Below, piece after piece: positions 1-11,748 of a DNA stretch of 64,000 bases. The DNA lies in assembly GCF_022201045.2 (NCBI RefSeq), contig NC_068559.1, positions 28,899,501 to 28,963,500 on the forward strand, read 5' to 3'. Every line of letters begins with the position of its first letter. Position 1 is the stretch's first letter. The DNA comes from Citrus sinensis (taxonomy: Eukaryota; Streptophyta; Magnoliopsida; Sapindales; Rutaceae). Under the pieces are notes generated by a model. The model made no database searches. It saw nothing but the letters and a program-made list of their open reading frames with translations, and was not told the DNA's origin. The position numbers and the translations under genes were made by a program.

Positions 1-146
1 TGATACATATTAAATCATTAAATTGCAAGGTAGACTTCGACATCATTTAACTTAGATTTTTAAATCATGCTCCACAACTATAGTTGTATGAACTTAAAAC
101 TGTTGGTATATATTTTTTTTTAATTATAACGTCGGTTGATCGTAAT

Positions 147-1107
147 TAGGGATGGCAATGGGGAGGGGAGGGGAGGGGACCAATCTCCCCGTACCCATCC
201 CCGATATTTTGCGTATGTCCCCATCTCCTCCCCGAATAATAACAGGGGATCCCCGAGGGTCCCCGATTCCCGAATAACTAATACATTTTTTTTGTTTTCG
301 ATTTTGAATTAAAATAAAAAATTCAAATAAAAGTAAAGTTCGAAATATATCTTACATTAATATCCATTACAAAAGTCACATACATTAAATTAGTAAGTAA
401 CGCAGCATGCAACGGATACAAACTTCTTTTACAAATTATCATGAACAAATTAATAGTCTAATACAAAATTGTTACAAATAAAATCGAATTTAGATTCAAA
501 ATTAACTTTTTCAATGGTGGCGTGGACACTTTATAAATGTAGAATATTCTCTTTACAACACAATAGTTAAATCAGAGCAAATCAAGAGCAAATATTAGAT
601 TATATTAGATTAGATATTAAAATTGTGATTCGCTGTGGGCAATTATAACATCTTAAAATAAATAAAAAATAGATTTAAGTTTAAAATATTTAAAGAATAT
701 TAAAATTAAAAAATATTTTGGGCTAATAGAATCTACTCAGTCTTTTTAATGTCCTAAATAAAAATTTAGGACTTTAATTAGTTAATTAGGCCTAAAAGTT
801 TAATAATATAAATATTTTGATATTTTTTATTTTTACCAATATTTATAATTTTATAATATAAATTTTATCATTTATTTACTAGTAATTTTAAAAAATTAAA
901 ATAAAATTAAAAATTAAAATGGGGAAATGAGTAGGGGATGAAGATTCCACCTCATCCCCGTCCCCTCCCCGAATAAGAAATTGGGTAAAAAAATTTCTCT
1001 GTTCCTTCCCCGAATAAAAAATTGAGTATGAAATTATCCTCGTACCATCCCCGAATGAGAAAAATCTCCGAAAATACCCATCTCCGTGGGAATTTTTGCC
1101 ATCCCTA
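147..1107. mobile_element. Non-autonomous hAT-type DNA transposon
   Basis: The ends are perfect 12-bp terminal inverted repeats, TAGGGATGGCAA on the left and TTGCCATCCCTA on the right. They are flanked by near-identical 8-bp target-site duplications, atcgtaat (139-146) and attgtaat (1108-1115), matching at 7 of 8 bases. An 8-bp duplication is typical of hAT elements. The element is 961 bp. Its middle is very AT-rich and has no transposase. Both subterminal regions carry repeated C-rich motifs of the form CCCCGAATAA (near 224, 268, 967, 1008 and 1049). On the right these recur about every 40-45 bp, like the subterminal repeats that hAT transposases bind. The one mismatch between duplications suggests a fairly old insertion. 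Open frames inside it are by-products of the repeats. Confidence 0.8.
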
Positions 1108-1544
1108 ATTGTAATATAATTAAAGAATAATACTTGATATTTGAAGGTGGGTGTGAAACAAAAATACCCCCATGGTCCCCGTATATGCGTTAAACAAGTA
1201 GTCCGTCTTGCCACGCAATTTTATATTTATAATGTGCGGTTAATGGACCCCAAAAATGCGCTTTCATCATTGGGCACCAAACGTTTCCCATTTTACCCGA
1301 AACCGAAAGCGGTGCCACAACCCCCACGGAATTGGCACGTGAGAGTTCATCCATTTCTTAATTTCTATTGGTCACATAGACCTGTATACACAATGGATTG
1401 TCCCACCCAGATTATTAGGGTTTTGGTTTTGCCAACAGGGCATTACATTATCAACATTTTTCTCAATGCATAGCTATTGGCTATTGCAATCATCAAAATT
1501 AACGTTCACCCAACATTCCAACTGATTCCATAACAGGTCATAAT

Positions 1545-1575
<31 letters not shown>

Positions 1576-3595
1576 TTAATGCTCAACTAATGGTTAAATT
1601 TGTCATTGGCATACGATTACAATAGTGGGTTTATATAAAGCCGGGAAAAAAAAAAGGGTTCTTGGGATTTTTAAACTAATGGGAATAAGGAAAGGTGTTT
1701 GATAATTTCGGAGAAAGGCCAAGCAGTAAGATTTTGTGGGAACTCTTAAGAAGACAGGGCAGTAGTCAGCCTTCTAGTTCTGGCTAATAAATAAAACACA
1801 CTCGAGTCGAATGAATGTTTCTTATATGCTGTTTTTGCGTTGTTAAACGTTGCTTTTTACCCCAAATACGAATTCAGTCCCACTCATATGCTTCAAATGT
1901 TTCGAGGGCTTTGTTGGACAATCTCGTTTCATTATGTGCCAGAGGCCCAAAATAATGGGCCAGACTTGTAAGTCCCCCATAAAGTGGCAGGCCTGACAAG
2001 GACAGCTTTGAGAGGCCAATTAATTCTCCTCATTGCAGATATATACCCTTCGACTTGGGATTTATTTGAGACTGCGGTGTCTCGGCTTCGAAGGCAAAAT
2101 TCTAGTTGTCAAATAGTGTGAGTGGTTGGATTATGCATTAACAATTCTCATTCTCTCCGTGCGTCCAACGGTGAACAAAATAAGCAATTTAAACTTTAAT
2201 ATTACTATAGCAGTTACATGAGAGGACGACTAAGGACCAAACGTAACCCGCTAACCAGTAAGCATAATAGATCAAGGGAAAATTAATTATTTGTCTCCAA
2301 TTTATACACACGCACGCGCGCACACACACACACAGCGAATCAGTCATTTCCATGATATTTCCATTCTCATTTAGAAACATACACCAACTTCTATGGAAGC
2401 GAGCCCTCTTAGATATATTCAACTCACATTCTATCCTTTTTTCTAAAAAAAAAGAAAGAAAAAAATCATTTTCTATTCAACCGAATTGAATTGAACAGTA
2501 GAACGCCTTTAGTAGGCAGGTAAATAATCACCAAAGTTTGCAACATGAAGAAGCATATAATCAAAGAAAAAAAGTCGAGGAAAAATTAGTAATTTGCGGT
2601 AATAGAGATCTCCTCACCTTCTTAGGGGTTGCTTTTCCAATAAACGGTGGTTACATTTTTTTTAAAAGTTATTTATATCAGTATTCAGTTTATGGATGTG
2701 TGCTCTTAGAGTAATCTGACTAGCCTTAAACCTACGTGTTAATGAGTTCATTTCTCAAAAAAGCTGTGCAGCAAAATATCTTGAATTTGAGACTTCCTTC
2801 CAAAAAAATTCTTTTAAACAAGGTATTCATACTTGGATGGCGCATTTGAAACAATATTATCCAATTTTGGGTCAAAATAATGAACTTATCTGAAATGGCT
2901 CATTTCGTACTACAAAAACTCATGTATAAAAAAAGATTAATTTTACTTCCCCACCTAGTTACTTTGGGTAGTAGCTTTTAAAAAAATTTGATGAAATTAA
3001 ATTAATTAGAGTAATATAATTTTTTTTTTTAATCAAACACTTATGAAGTAAGATCAATTTTGCTTCCAAAATAAAATTAAAAGTTTTATTTTTCCAAAAT
3101 AAAATCCAAACGACGCGTGTTACTAATAGTAATTAAGAAAAATGTTTCATTTCAGTTGCGTATGACCAAAACAATGATATGTTAATTTCATTTTCCTATC
3201 TAACATATGTTACATATAAAATCATCATTGATGCTATGTATTTAAAATACAAAAGCGACGTCTGAAAAGGGTGTGTGTAGTCACTTAAACTTTTCCTAAA
3301 TCAAACAAATGACAAAGATGTGGTACCTGTTGCAAGGTGGGTGGATCCAAGAGTTCATTGTTGGAGCAAATTTATAACACACAAAGTGACAAATGAAATG
3401 AGTAGGGATTGCCACTTATTAACCCTAAACAAAGTCAATGGGTTGATTGATTCCTATTAGTTTAACTCATAATTTAAAAAAAAAAAACAAACAAGCCAAA
3501 ATAACGATGTACTCATCAGCTGCAAATCTTCCAGGGAAGATTTTTTTTTTTAATTGTTTTTCTATGTAGTTGAAAAAAAAAAGATTAAAAAAAAA
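1108..3595. other. Intergenic, no gene recognised
   Basis: This 2.5-kb stretch holds a (TC)n microsatellite at about 1549-1575 and a mixed CA/CG dinucleotide tract at about 2307-2335. The rest is AT-rich sequence with A/T homopolymer runs. Short open frames here lack recognisable domains and splice partners. The right part is the 3' flank of the MBOAT gene. Confidence 0.6.
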
Positions 3596-4699
3596 TTATT
3601 TAGCCTTGCAAGCGCGTACAAAACTTGACCAAACATTTCTGAAGAACGCACCCAAAGCCGCATACTCTTCAAACGCCCTTTCATCCAGTTTACAGTGAGT
3701 GAATTGCGGAAAAAACAGCCAACAGCCGGTAACCATCACGAATGCAACGGTCAACAAACCCGATATTATCCTCGGTAACCGGAACCTACCGGTAACCGCT
3801 TTCTTCAAAGCCAGTTCGACCGCCAAACAAACCCCATGCAGAACGAAGAACCACGTGACTCCCCACGTGGGTTTCAAGCCGGCGCCGCGGCCCAAGTAAA
3901 AGAACATGAGCTGATGCATGAAACCGGATACCAAAAACGTGGCGAAAACAGCTGGGAGTGAAGCCCACTTCCGACCGGTTACACGTGTAAAGATGTGTAG
4001 GGTGGGTTTGTATACGGTGGGGCGTAGGATGCCGGTGACCATGAGGTTCCATCTCTTGCCCCAGAAGTCTTGTAATGAAGTGGAAAGATACGGCTCCTTT
4101 AACTGAGGCTCCAGTTCTAACCCTAGCGTGGCTCGAGCCACGGCTGCACTGGCGGCTAATATGAGTTCAAGGAGAAAATACATGTGGATGGAATAGACAA
4201 GCAAGATGAGTTTCGGATGAACAAAGAGTACATAGTCGCTGTATTCATAAGCTAGCTGTAGCTGAACCAAAATCGCCACTAGCAGACCCTTTATTGCATA
4301 ATTCAGAGGGCCTTCTCGAGCGCCAGGACTAGGGTTGTTATTTTGAGATGGGTTTGGTTTGCTGTTGTGGTGGTTGTTATTTTGGATCTTGATGGGGAGG
4401 CAAGAAACAATTACAAAAAGAGGAAGAGAGATTGGTGGATGCGACGACAAGGGGCCTAAGCCAAAGGCAAAGAGTAAGAGCTTGAAATTGGCAAGCCAAG
4501 CAATGAAAAATGCTGTGGTGCCACCAATATGAACAGAAGTGAGACAAAGCGGAAGATAAAGGAAGATACATACAACTGGGATTAGACAAATGAGTCTTTT
4601 GATGCCTTTGGAGGCCATTTTACCAATGGCATAGCAATAGTATAAAGATATTGTAACCGAGAGCCATACCTTTATGAAATTTTTCATCTCGCCCTCCAT
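3596..4699 (-). CDS. Wax-synthase-like MBOAT O-acyltransferase
   Basis: A single-exon 367-residue protein. It belongs to the plant wax synthase / long-chain-alcohol O-fatty-acyltransferase family, whose members (including sterol acyltransferase ASAT1) move an acyl group from acyl-CoA to a fatty alcohol or sterol in the ER membrane. Visible family marks are DFWGKRWN at residues 211-218, SGFMHQ at 258-263 and the LHG motif with the likely catalytic His at about residue 288. There are about eight hydrophobic membrane segments. An Asn/Ser/Pro-rich hydrophilic loop at residues 105-130 separates the third and fourth segments. Length is close to the usual 340-370. The start MEGEMKNFIKVWL fits the family N-terminus. 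I cannot tell alcohol from sterol preference. The frame is intact. Confidence 0.88.
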   Translation of the reverse strand: MEGEMKNFIKVWLSVTISLYYCYAIGKMASKGIKRLICLIPVVCIFLYLPLCLTSVHIGGTTAFFIAWLANFKLLLFAFGLGPLSSHPPISLPLFVIVSCLPIKIQNNNHHNSKPNPSQNNNPSPGAREGPLNYAIKGLLVAILVQLQLAYEYSDYVLFVHPKLILLVYSIHMYFLLELILAASAAVARATLGLELEPQLKEPYLSTSLQDFWGKRWNLMVTGILRPTVYKPTLHIFTRVTGRKWASLPAVFATFLVSGFMHQLMFFYLGRGAGLKPTWGVTWFFVLHGVCLAVELALKKAVTGRFRLPRIISGLLTVAFVMVTGCWLFFPQFTHCKLDERAFEEYAALGAFFRNVWSSFVRACKAK

Positions 4700-5905
4700 T
4701 GATCTCGAATGTTCGTCTGATCTTCTACCTTTCCTTTCTTTTCTTCGGATCTATATTAACTAATCATGCTTTTTGGCTTGATCGATGGGCACTTTTTTTT
4801 TTTCTAGGTAGAAGAAGACTATACTTTCTTTAATTTTCTTCTTTGGGATCCAAGAGTCATGAAAGCGGACCCTATGGTATTTTATATTATTTAGTTTAAT
4901 AAACTTATAAACACCATCTTTCAGCTCCTGATATATAAAAGGCAATGTTCACTTTTCTTTTCTATTGAGGTTGGCTTGAAATTGTCGAAGCATTTTGATA
5001 TATACAGTAGGTCTAATATCAGAAGTTTGATGATGATTGGAGTGCATATTCTGATTTTTTTTTCTTTTTTATTAATTATTATTGCTTTTTGAGTAGTGAG
5101 CATCATCACATCACGCACATCTTTTCTCAGCTTCCAGTTTTTGACTTTGTATTTTTTGATTGGAAAATGAATTTTAATGAAACTGGGTACACGATTCTAG
5201 CTCATGTGAATTCTGGATTTGTTTAATTATTGAAGTAAAAACACAAAAAAAAAATTGTCCCTGCTTTCTCTGCCTTTCTCAAATATCATTATCTTTTCAA
5301 ATTAAAATCAAGGTCAAGCAACTTGCGGCTTTCAATGTGTGATAGTTCCCTAATTGAAACTATCACAAAATTATTCAATTATTTCTCTTTGCCTTAAGGA
5401 GGTCATTGGCACACTGTAAATTAAACAAAATTAATTTTGACAATTTAGAAAAAGAAGTTTATAATTTTAGGTTGACAATACAAATCAAAAAATGATTGTT
5501 TACCTTGGCATAATCTTATTCAAAATGGATTAGTACTAGTACATATTTATTAAACTTGAAATTAACAAAAACCGAACGAACAAGTATGTCAAGGTTAATA
5601 AGGAAATTAATGCATAATATCTGAACATATGTCATGATTACCGACACCAAACGACATACTGTTTTTTGACGAATAATACCCGAACCGGATTTTCTATTAA
5701 TTTTTTTTTTCAAATATACGATCCGTATTTGATATTGCAACCTAAAATGGATTAGGAAACTAAACTGCGTTAGGAAACATAATAGTTTCCTTGACAAACA
5801 AGGAATTCTCTGCCACTACAAAAGTAAATAAGTACTCAGCTGCCCGATCTACAGATTGCTGCTTGCTTTAAGGTTCCCGATCAATTAAAGAGCAAAAGGA
5901 AATCA
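4700..5905. other. Divergent promoter region, MBOAT (-) and RING (+)
   Basis: About 1.2 kb between two divergently transcribed genes, AT-rich, with no coding sequence I can support. It should contain both promoters and 5' untranslated regions. I see no repeat family in it. Confidence 0.55.
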
Positions 5906-6688
5906 ATGGAAGAAGCAACGAGTTTCTTGTTCGATATGTGGCAGGAGCATGGCAAAGACGTTGCTCCACCAAAACCAGATCAGCCGGCTACCTTTTTTGT
6001 TAAGTTTTATGTTAATTTTGTAGTGGAATACCTTCCACATCGCTGCCACATGAATGTACGTTCAGTGAAGGAGACAGACTTTCTTGCTCGAACTATTCTG
6101 CTTGATGAAATCAACACGGTTCATGATAACATGTTCATCCGTATGTTGGAGTTGATGCCGCTCACTGAAGTTGATAAAGAGAGCATCAAAAAGATGGTTG
6201 CAACAAAAGCTAAGTTGGTGGACAATGACCCTCGAAATACTGCCCGTGATTGCATACCTGTTGTAATGTCGCTTAGGGTCTTTTACAAGAAGCCGTACAC
6301 TCAAGGTTTAGACCTTGCTTGGACTGAGAGATTGGGCAGATCAATTCACAACAGCGTTCCTGCTTTAGAATCAGCTGTTGGGGATTTAGATAATGTGGTT
6401 TATGAAAAGGGTTCTTGCCTGGAGGACCAGTGTGCTATTTGCTTGGGAGGGTTTTGTGACGGAGAGGAGATTACTCGGCTGCCTTGCTTCCATGATTTCC
6501 ATGGAGCCTGTTTAGAAAAATGGCTGGATAAGAGTCACCTGTGTCCATTCTGCCGGTTTCCCTTGCCAGTTTGCCGAGACACAGAGGCCTTCTGGCCACG
6601 AAAGATACTTAAATCAAGAAAGAGAGTTGGGATGCCATACCGGCATCGCGTTCCTGCCGTTCGTACTAGGCCAGATGGTGTCTTATAG
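5906..6688 (+). CDS. RING-H2 zinc finger protein, probable E3 ubiquitin ligase
   Basis: A single-exon 260-residue protein with a C-terminal RING-H2 finger at residues 176-217. The order is C-x2-C-x14-C-x-H-x2-H-x2-C-x10-C-x2-C (CAIC, then CFHDFHGAC, then CPFC), so all eight metal ligands are present. Such fingers recruit an E2 enzyme and transfer ubiquitin to a substrate. The 175 residues before the finger have no domain I recognise and no membrane segment, and the region after it is basic (KSRKR). The start ATG at 5906 is preceded by a purine-rich leader. Substrate and pathway cannot be read from the sequence. The RING call is firm, ligase activity is inferred. Confidence 0.85.
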   Translation: MEEATSFLFDMWQEHGKDVAPPKPDQPATFFVKFYVNFVVEYLPHRCHMNVRSVKETDFLARTILLDEINTVHDNMFIRMLELMPLTEVDKESIKKMVATKAKLVDNDPRNTARDCIPVVMSLRVFYKKPYTQGLDLAWTERLGRSIHNSVPALESAVGDLDNVVYEKGSCLEDQCAICLGGFCDGEEITRLPCFHDFHGACLEKWLDKSHLCPFCRFPLPVCRDTEAFWPRKILKSRKRVGMPYRHRVPAVRTRPDGVL

Positions 6689-7246
6689 AATTAATAGAAG
6701 GAATTTCTTTCGACAACACATGAATTTTTCCTTCCTTGCATCTATCTATATATATTTAGGGCGAATGTTGCACCTTCTGATGTTCCTGGAAATTTTCTTT
6801 TCGTACTCTGCTTGTTAATGGCACGCCCATAGAATTACTCTGTCTTTATGTTACACAAAATTTGCAGCTCTCCATGTGGCGATGCAATTTTGACATACTG
6901 ATTTGTTTATTTGAAAATTTATTCAACCAAAGAATTAATAACAACAAACGATCGCTTGTTTTGTTCACTGGTCAATTAGGTTCTCTGTAGATGGCGCCGC
7001 AAGTAAAAAGAAGTTTATTTGAAGCATCAACTTTTTGGAGCCAACGAACATGAAATTTTGAGAAATAACCATCAAATCAACCATTTCTGTTGCTTTATAC
7101 AACAAATGTTTTTCACTATTTGAGTGCAAAAACAATGGTTTATAGGGATGCATTTTCGCCTAGGTACATTATGATTAAATTAGCACATCAAATTACCTTT
7201 CAAGGTCAAAGGAATATTGCCAACACCACGGATTATACCGAACAAT

Positions 7247-8929
7247 TCAAAGAGGATTCAGTTTCCAATCAATTTGCAAGTGACTGCAATTACACACTTC
7301 TTTCACTCTATTTAGAGCAGTTTGCCTGTGTTGCAGCAGGTGAAGTGAGCTATCTTCACTCTTCTTCCTTTTACGGGGCAGTCTCCTCGAGATACTTTTC
7401 CACTTTGATTCAAACTCGCAGGCTACAAGTAGAAGATAAATGCTAAAGAATCAGTTGCATGAACCATTAAATAAGAAGATAGCATCATAGATCAAATTGT
7501 AATAGAAAGTCAAGCAACTACTCACTGCATCACCATCACTGACGGATCCTACCACCTAAACCACAATCTTTGCATATCATAAGAAGGATTAATTCAGGCA
7601 GACACTTCTACCTTGACAGTGCATCCACTACAAAATGGCTGTTATTTAAATTTTTCGATTGAACACGTTTCTATTCAATATATAGCTTTTTACAATAGAT
7701 TAGAACTGAATGAAAATACCCATGGTAATCCGACTACCCTAATTTTTTGCTTCAAACACCATGCATATACTATCTTTGAGAGAATTTCTTGAATGTATAA
7801 ATGAGAAACTTGGGGATTTCTTTTCATCTCGGACATTCTATACCGGTCATTATTCAAGGAAAAAAAAAATACATTGTCATAAAGAGAGCTGCAAATTTTA
7901 AGGAACATCGGACCAACATAATTCTAAGGGCATGCCATGTTCACGAGCAAAGCACAAAAATAAAGTTTCCAGCAACATCAAAAGGTGCAAAATTTTTCAC
8001 TAAACTTCAATTTTGAAGATGGTGGATATGAGATGATTACCATCACTTTGGTCATGAAAGCCTTGAATTATGCATGCAGAAATCCATGGCCTTCCTGCTT
8101 GGGATGCTTTCGCACCACCTCTAAGTTCACCATTATGTTGTTTCAAACTGCGTAAGAGCTTCCAGTTTTCAGCAAAAACTGTCCATGTAAATATTGCGCC
8201 AATGATAAACAGAATAAAATATCTTGAAAATTCAGAGTAACAAAATATAATCAAATTGCAACTTTGAGCAGCAGCGAGATTCTTTACATAATAAAAACAG
8301 AACAAAACACAACCCATATTTTTTTTTGGGGGGTGGGGGGGTTGGTTGGGGAGGAAAAAAGAAAAAGGAGCCAATTTAATGGGACCCAGAAAAGCATAAT
8401 TTTTCGAACAAGTTTGCCTGCAGATTTCCTCGTCAAACAGGAAGGCAAAAGAAATTGAACTACCCCAATTATACCCAATCAAATTAAGGATTAGAGAGAA
8501 TGAAATCGTAAGAACAACAAAATCTGTGATTTGAGATCAAATCCAAAATATTAGAATTATACAGCATTCAACGAATTATCGGATACATAAATCTGAACAA
8601 CTAAAAAAAAACAATTACAAATTTCAAATTAGACCCAGATAACCATTTTCTATGGCCATACGGAATAATGAGTCAAAAAAGAATTAAATTGCAACTTACC
8701 GACGAGGAAAATTTGTGGTGGTACCGACGTAGGTCTTGATCGGCGGGTTGGTGGAGATGATAAGATACACACTCCATGACCTTGAGTTTGAATTTGGAGT
8801 CCGTTTTGACTGTGATTGTGATCTTATGGGTGTTGGGGATGAAGATGATGATGATAATTTCGAAGGGTTAGGGTTTCGATTCTTAACAGCGGGAAATTTC
8901 CCTGATAATGACATTGATACCATCCTCAT
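7247..8929 (-). CDS. GIY-YIG endonuclease domain protein, SLX1 type
   Basis: Three exons, 8929-8700, 8147-8041 and 7422-7247, give a 170-residue protein. All junctions are GT-AG and in phase (230 + 107 + 176 = 513 bases). Exon 1 has a Ser/Pro-rich leader, then VYLI...KTYVG, the GIY-YIG signature. Exon 2 continues RRLKQHNGELRGGAKAS, with the conserved catalytic-type Arg. Exon 3 holds CEFESKWK, with the metal-binding Glu, and ends DWKLNPL. This closely matches the plant homologue of SLX1, the nuclease subunit of SLX1-SLX4 that cuts branched DNA such as Holliday junctions. Animal and fungal SLX1 also carry a C-terminal zinc finger that binds SLX4. None is encoded here. The gene is divided by introns of about 550 and 620 bp. 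Confidence 0.85.
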
Positions 8930-9335
8930 CTCGTCAGATTCCTTAAAAACCCGTCCACTGCAATTTTGTAGCTTGTCAGATCCGCTAGTCTAACTCTGAC
9001 CGTTGGCGCCTTTAAAATTCTGTTACCCCTTTTTCTTTATTTTATTTTATTTTATTTTTCAATGAAAACTGGACTTACTGGATAAATTATTAAACATCGA
9101 AACTAAACCTCCTTTATCTTTCACACAAGAAAGAAAATTTGGTTGCTCCAGATTAAAGAGGTTTGAAATTCGTACTCTTCCAACTCCAGAATTAGAATAT
9201 GGAGAATATTTCAAAAGCATAAATATCCGTGACATCTATGCATTAACAAGATGACGTGGACAAAATAATTTATACAATGAATGCGTCTATTGAACGATTT
9301 CTTTTATATGATACATTTAAGAATCTACACCATCT

Positions 9336-9358
9336 CCCCCCCCCCCCCCCCCCCCCCC
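9336..9358. repeat. Homopolymer tract of 23 C
   Basis: An uninterrupted run of 23 C, which would be a G run in the transcript of the pheophytinase gene. It starts 27 bases beyond that gene's stop codon. Tract length is likely polymorphic, and sequencing error is possible. Confidence 0.9.
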
Positions 9359-9385
9359 AAAACAAAGGAATAGTTAGCTCGGTCA

Positions 9386-11748
9386 TCAAGAAGAGTTCAT
9401 TTCTACTTTCCTGAAGCGAGATTTGATAAAAGAGCCAATCCAGTTCCAGAGTGAGAACCTGGATCCGTAGATGCGGACTCTGACTGATTTCTTTGATTCT
9501 TCTCTTACAAATTCCAAGTCCCTGGCAATGACAGACTGAATGTTTTCTTCATCATCAAGCAGAGGTAATGCCACCGAACCTTGGGACTCCAAGTTTTTAA
9601 TCCACCCACGTAGTAAGTAGTTCACAACCTATAAATGCGATGATAAAAGCAAATGTCAAATTACTAATCAGAAAAGCTCCCAATGAATGCTAAGAGGAAA
9701 AAAATGCTTGTCCCATTGAGTCCTACGACAATTGCTGGTTTTGTTCTCTGGTCATGAATTGGCAGTACAACAATGCAACGAAGTACTAAAATTTCTCCCC
9801 AAATGAATTCCTTATTATCTTTCAAGTTTACAAAATGGAGTCTCCTGGAGATTAAAAAACGAATAATACCAATTTACTGGAATGCTAAAACTTTTCACCT
9901 GCATACTCTCACTGTGTTCACTTCTATTCACACTCTATTCTTAAATTTCTACTACCACTATTCTTGCCCATATGTGAGATGGTGTTATTCCTCTTTCCCG
10001 AGTGACCAATTATCAACTATGCATCACCACAACTTGTCTAACTCTATCTGTTGATCTTGAGGAATTTAAACTGAGAAGATATCACAAAAGACCTGACATC
10101 TACATTTGCAAGACAGCAGAACAGCAAACCTGTAAGACTTTCATGCTAGTTACTACTTTTCACAGTCAAAGGAGACACAGAGAGCATACCTCAGGAACTT
10201 CATCATGAGGACAGTGACCAGCTGGGCTGATCTCATAGTAAGGAGCTTCAGGTACCTGCCTTTTCACCTGAAGACCCCATACAGGCTTCACCCAGGGGTC
10301 TTCTTTTCCGTATATGAGACAGATGGGAACACCATTCATCTGACACCTACCGAGGAAAGGAATTGGAAGTCCTTAACTTGGAGCAAAAGCAAACAGGGAA
10401 TGCATAAGCAGAAGTTCTTTATATTGCAGCTGGAAATTTTGGTACTACCTACCTAGATAAAGCTTCCCTGAAGGATAGATTCCCCTGAGGAGCGAACATA
10501 ATTGAGGCAAATGATGCTGCCGCCGCAGGATGTTGGGTTGTCTCAAGGATACGAGTGAAGACTGTGTCGACATTAGTAGCGTGGTCTGCATAAACCTGTT
10601 TCAGCACCTCTGCAATACTCTCAGGATCACTTATTTTCTGCCAACTGAAACCACAGAAGAAAGCAACAATAAATTAGAGTTTCGAAAAGAAACAAGGACT
10701 CTGCTTCTTCCAATTAATACTTAAACATCATATGACCTAACTGGCCAATAAATAGAATATCATACATGAATTCTATGAGCTTTCTCACACTAGCAGGCAG
10801 AGGAAATGTTCCGGACCATGGAAGTATCCTTGCCAGTTTTGGAGACCTTATTGGATTAGGTGAAAAACCCCAAAAAGGGGTGGCGTTGAGCAATGTAACA
10901 CCCTTCACCAAGTGAGGGTTGCATGCAGCAAAGTAAACTGCAACAAATCCTCCAAGTGAGTTCCCCACAACATAGACGGGTTCACGAATGACCTCTTTTA
11001 TGAAATAACAAACCTGATCCTGCCACAAATCCACCGAATAGGCAAGCTCACTTGCCCATGGCTGAGCTTTATCTCCGAAACCCCATAAAAAGTTCTTCTC
11101 TTCTGTGCTATCTCCTTCCTTAGAACGTGGAGTAGGATCCTCATCTGGTAGTGACATGCCTTGCCCAAGAAAGTCAATTGCCCACGCTCTATAATCCTTT
11201 CCTAAATCTTTTAGTTGCTTCTCATAATGAAAAGAACCAACACCAAAGCCAGGAAGAAATAGGACAGGTGGGGAATTCACATTTTCACACCCAGCCTTCT
11301 CATAATGCACATTAAATTTAGGCTTCCACTCCCAAAAAGAACTAGTTATTGGTGCACCACTTTCACCATTGTATTCATCTGGCAAGCCCGGAATTAAAAC
11401 CTTAGGTATCGCCTCCCTCTCTTTTGGGAAACTACCTGCATCCTCTTCCCCACCAATTACATAACCATCATAGCTCCCACTCAAGACCTGTGAATTCAGA
11501 TTTCTGAAACCTTGAACTGCATTTGATGAATTAGAACCTTTCTCACGATCGAGATTCTTTGAGAAACACCAACTGCTAATAGAATATCCTGAAAAGCCAC
11601 TTCTAAAGTCGCGCCTAATACACAAAATTCTGTGTTCTCTAAATGACGGGGGCTTTGATTCGCACGATTGCGAGGCTTTCTTGACTAATTTCCACCTCAA
11701 GTTTACAACTTGGCAGTTTGGAGGGCAATTATAGGAGAGAATTTCCAT
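9386..11748 (-). CDS. PPH: Pheophytinase, chloroplastic (chlorophyll breakdown)
   Basis: Four coding exons, 11748-10766, 10644-10453, 10346-10190 and 9628-9386, encode 524 residues with all phases matching. PPH removes phytol from pheophytin a during leaf senescence and fruit degreening, in the plastid. It is an alpha/beta hydrolase. The nucleophile motif GNSLGG lies near residue 263 and the oxyanion region is LFLPGFGVGSFHYEKQL. The PPH-specific stretch VTLLNATPFWGF is present, and the catalytic His is in GHCPHDEVPE of exon 3. The N-terminus, MEILSYNCPP, is Ser/Arg-rich and fits a transit peptide. A 5' untranslated intron is likely, donor at 12238 and acceptor ending at 11770. The protein is slightly longer than the roughly 480-residue Arabidopsis form, mainly in the N-terminal region. 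Confidence 0.93.

Noticed and set aside
888-1473. Open frames on both strands near the hAT right end
   Set aside because: They arise from repeated GGGGAT/CCCCGAAT motifs and low-complexity AT sequence and have no domain or splice partners.
2625-3120. Possible MITE starting ggggttgcttttccaat
   Set aside because: I could not find a matching inverted end or target duplication.
3840-3870. CACGTG G-boxes
   Set aside because: They fall inside the MBOAT coding sequence and are explained by codons.
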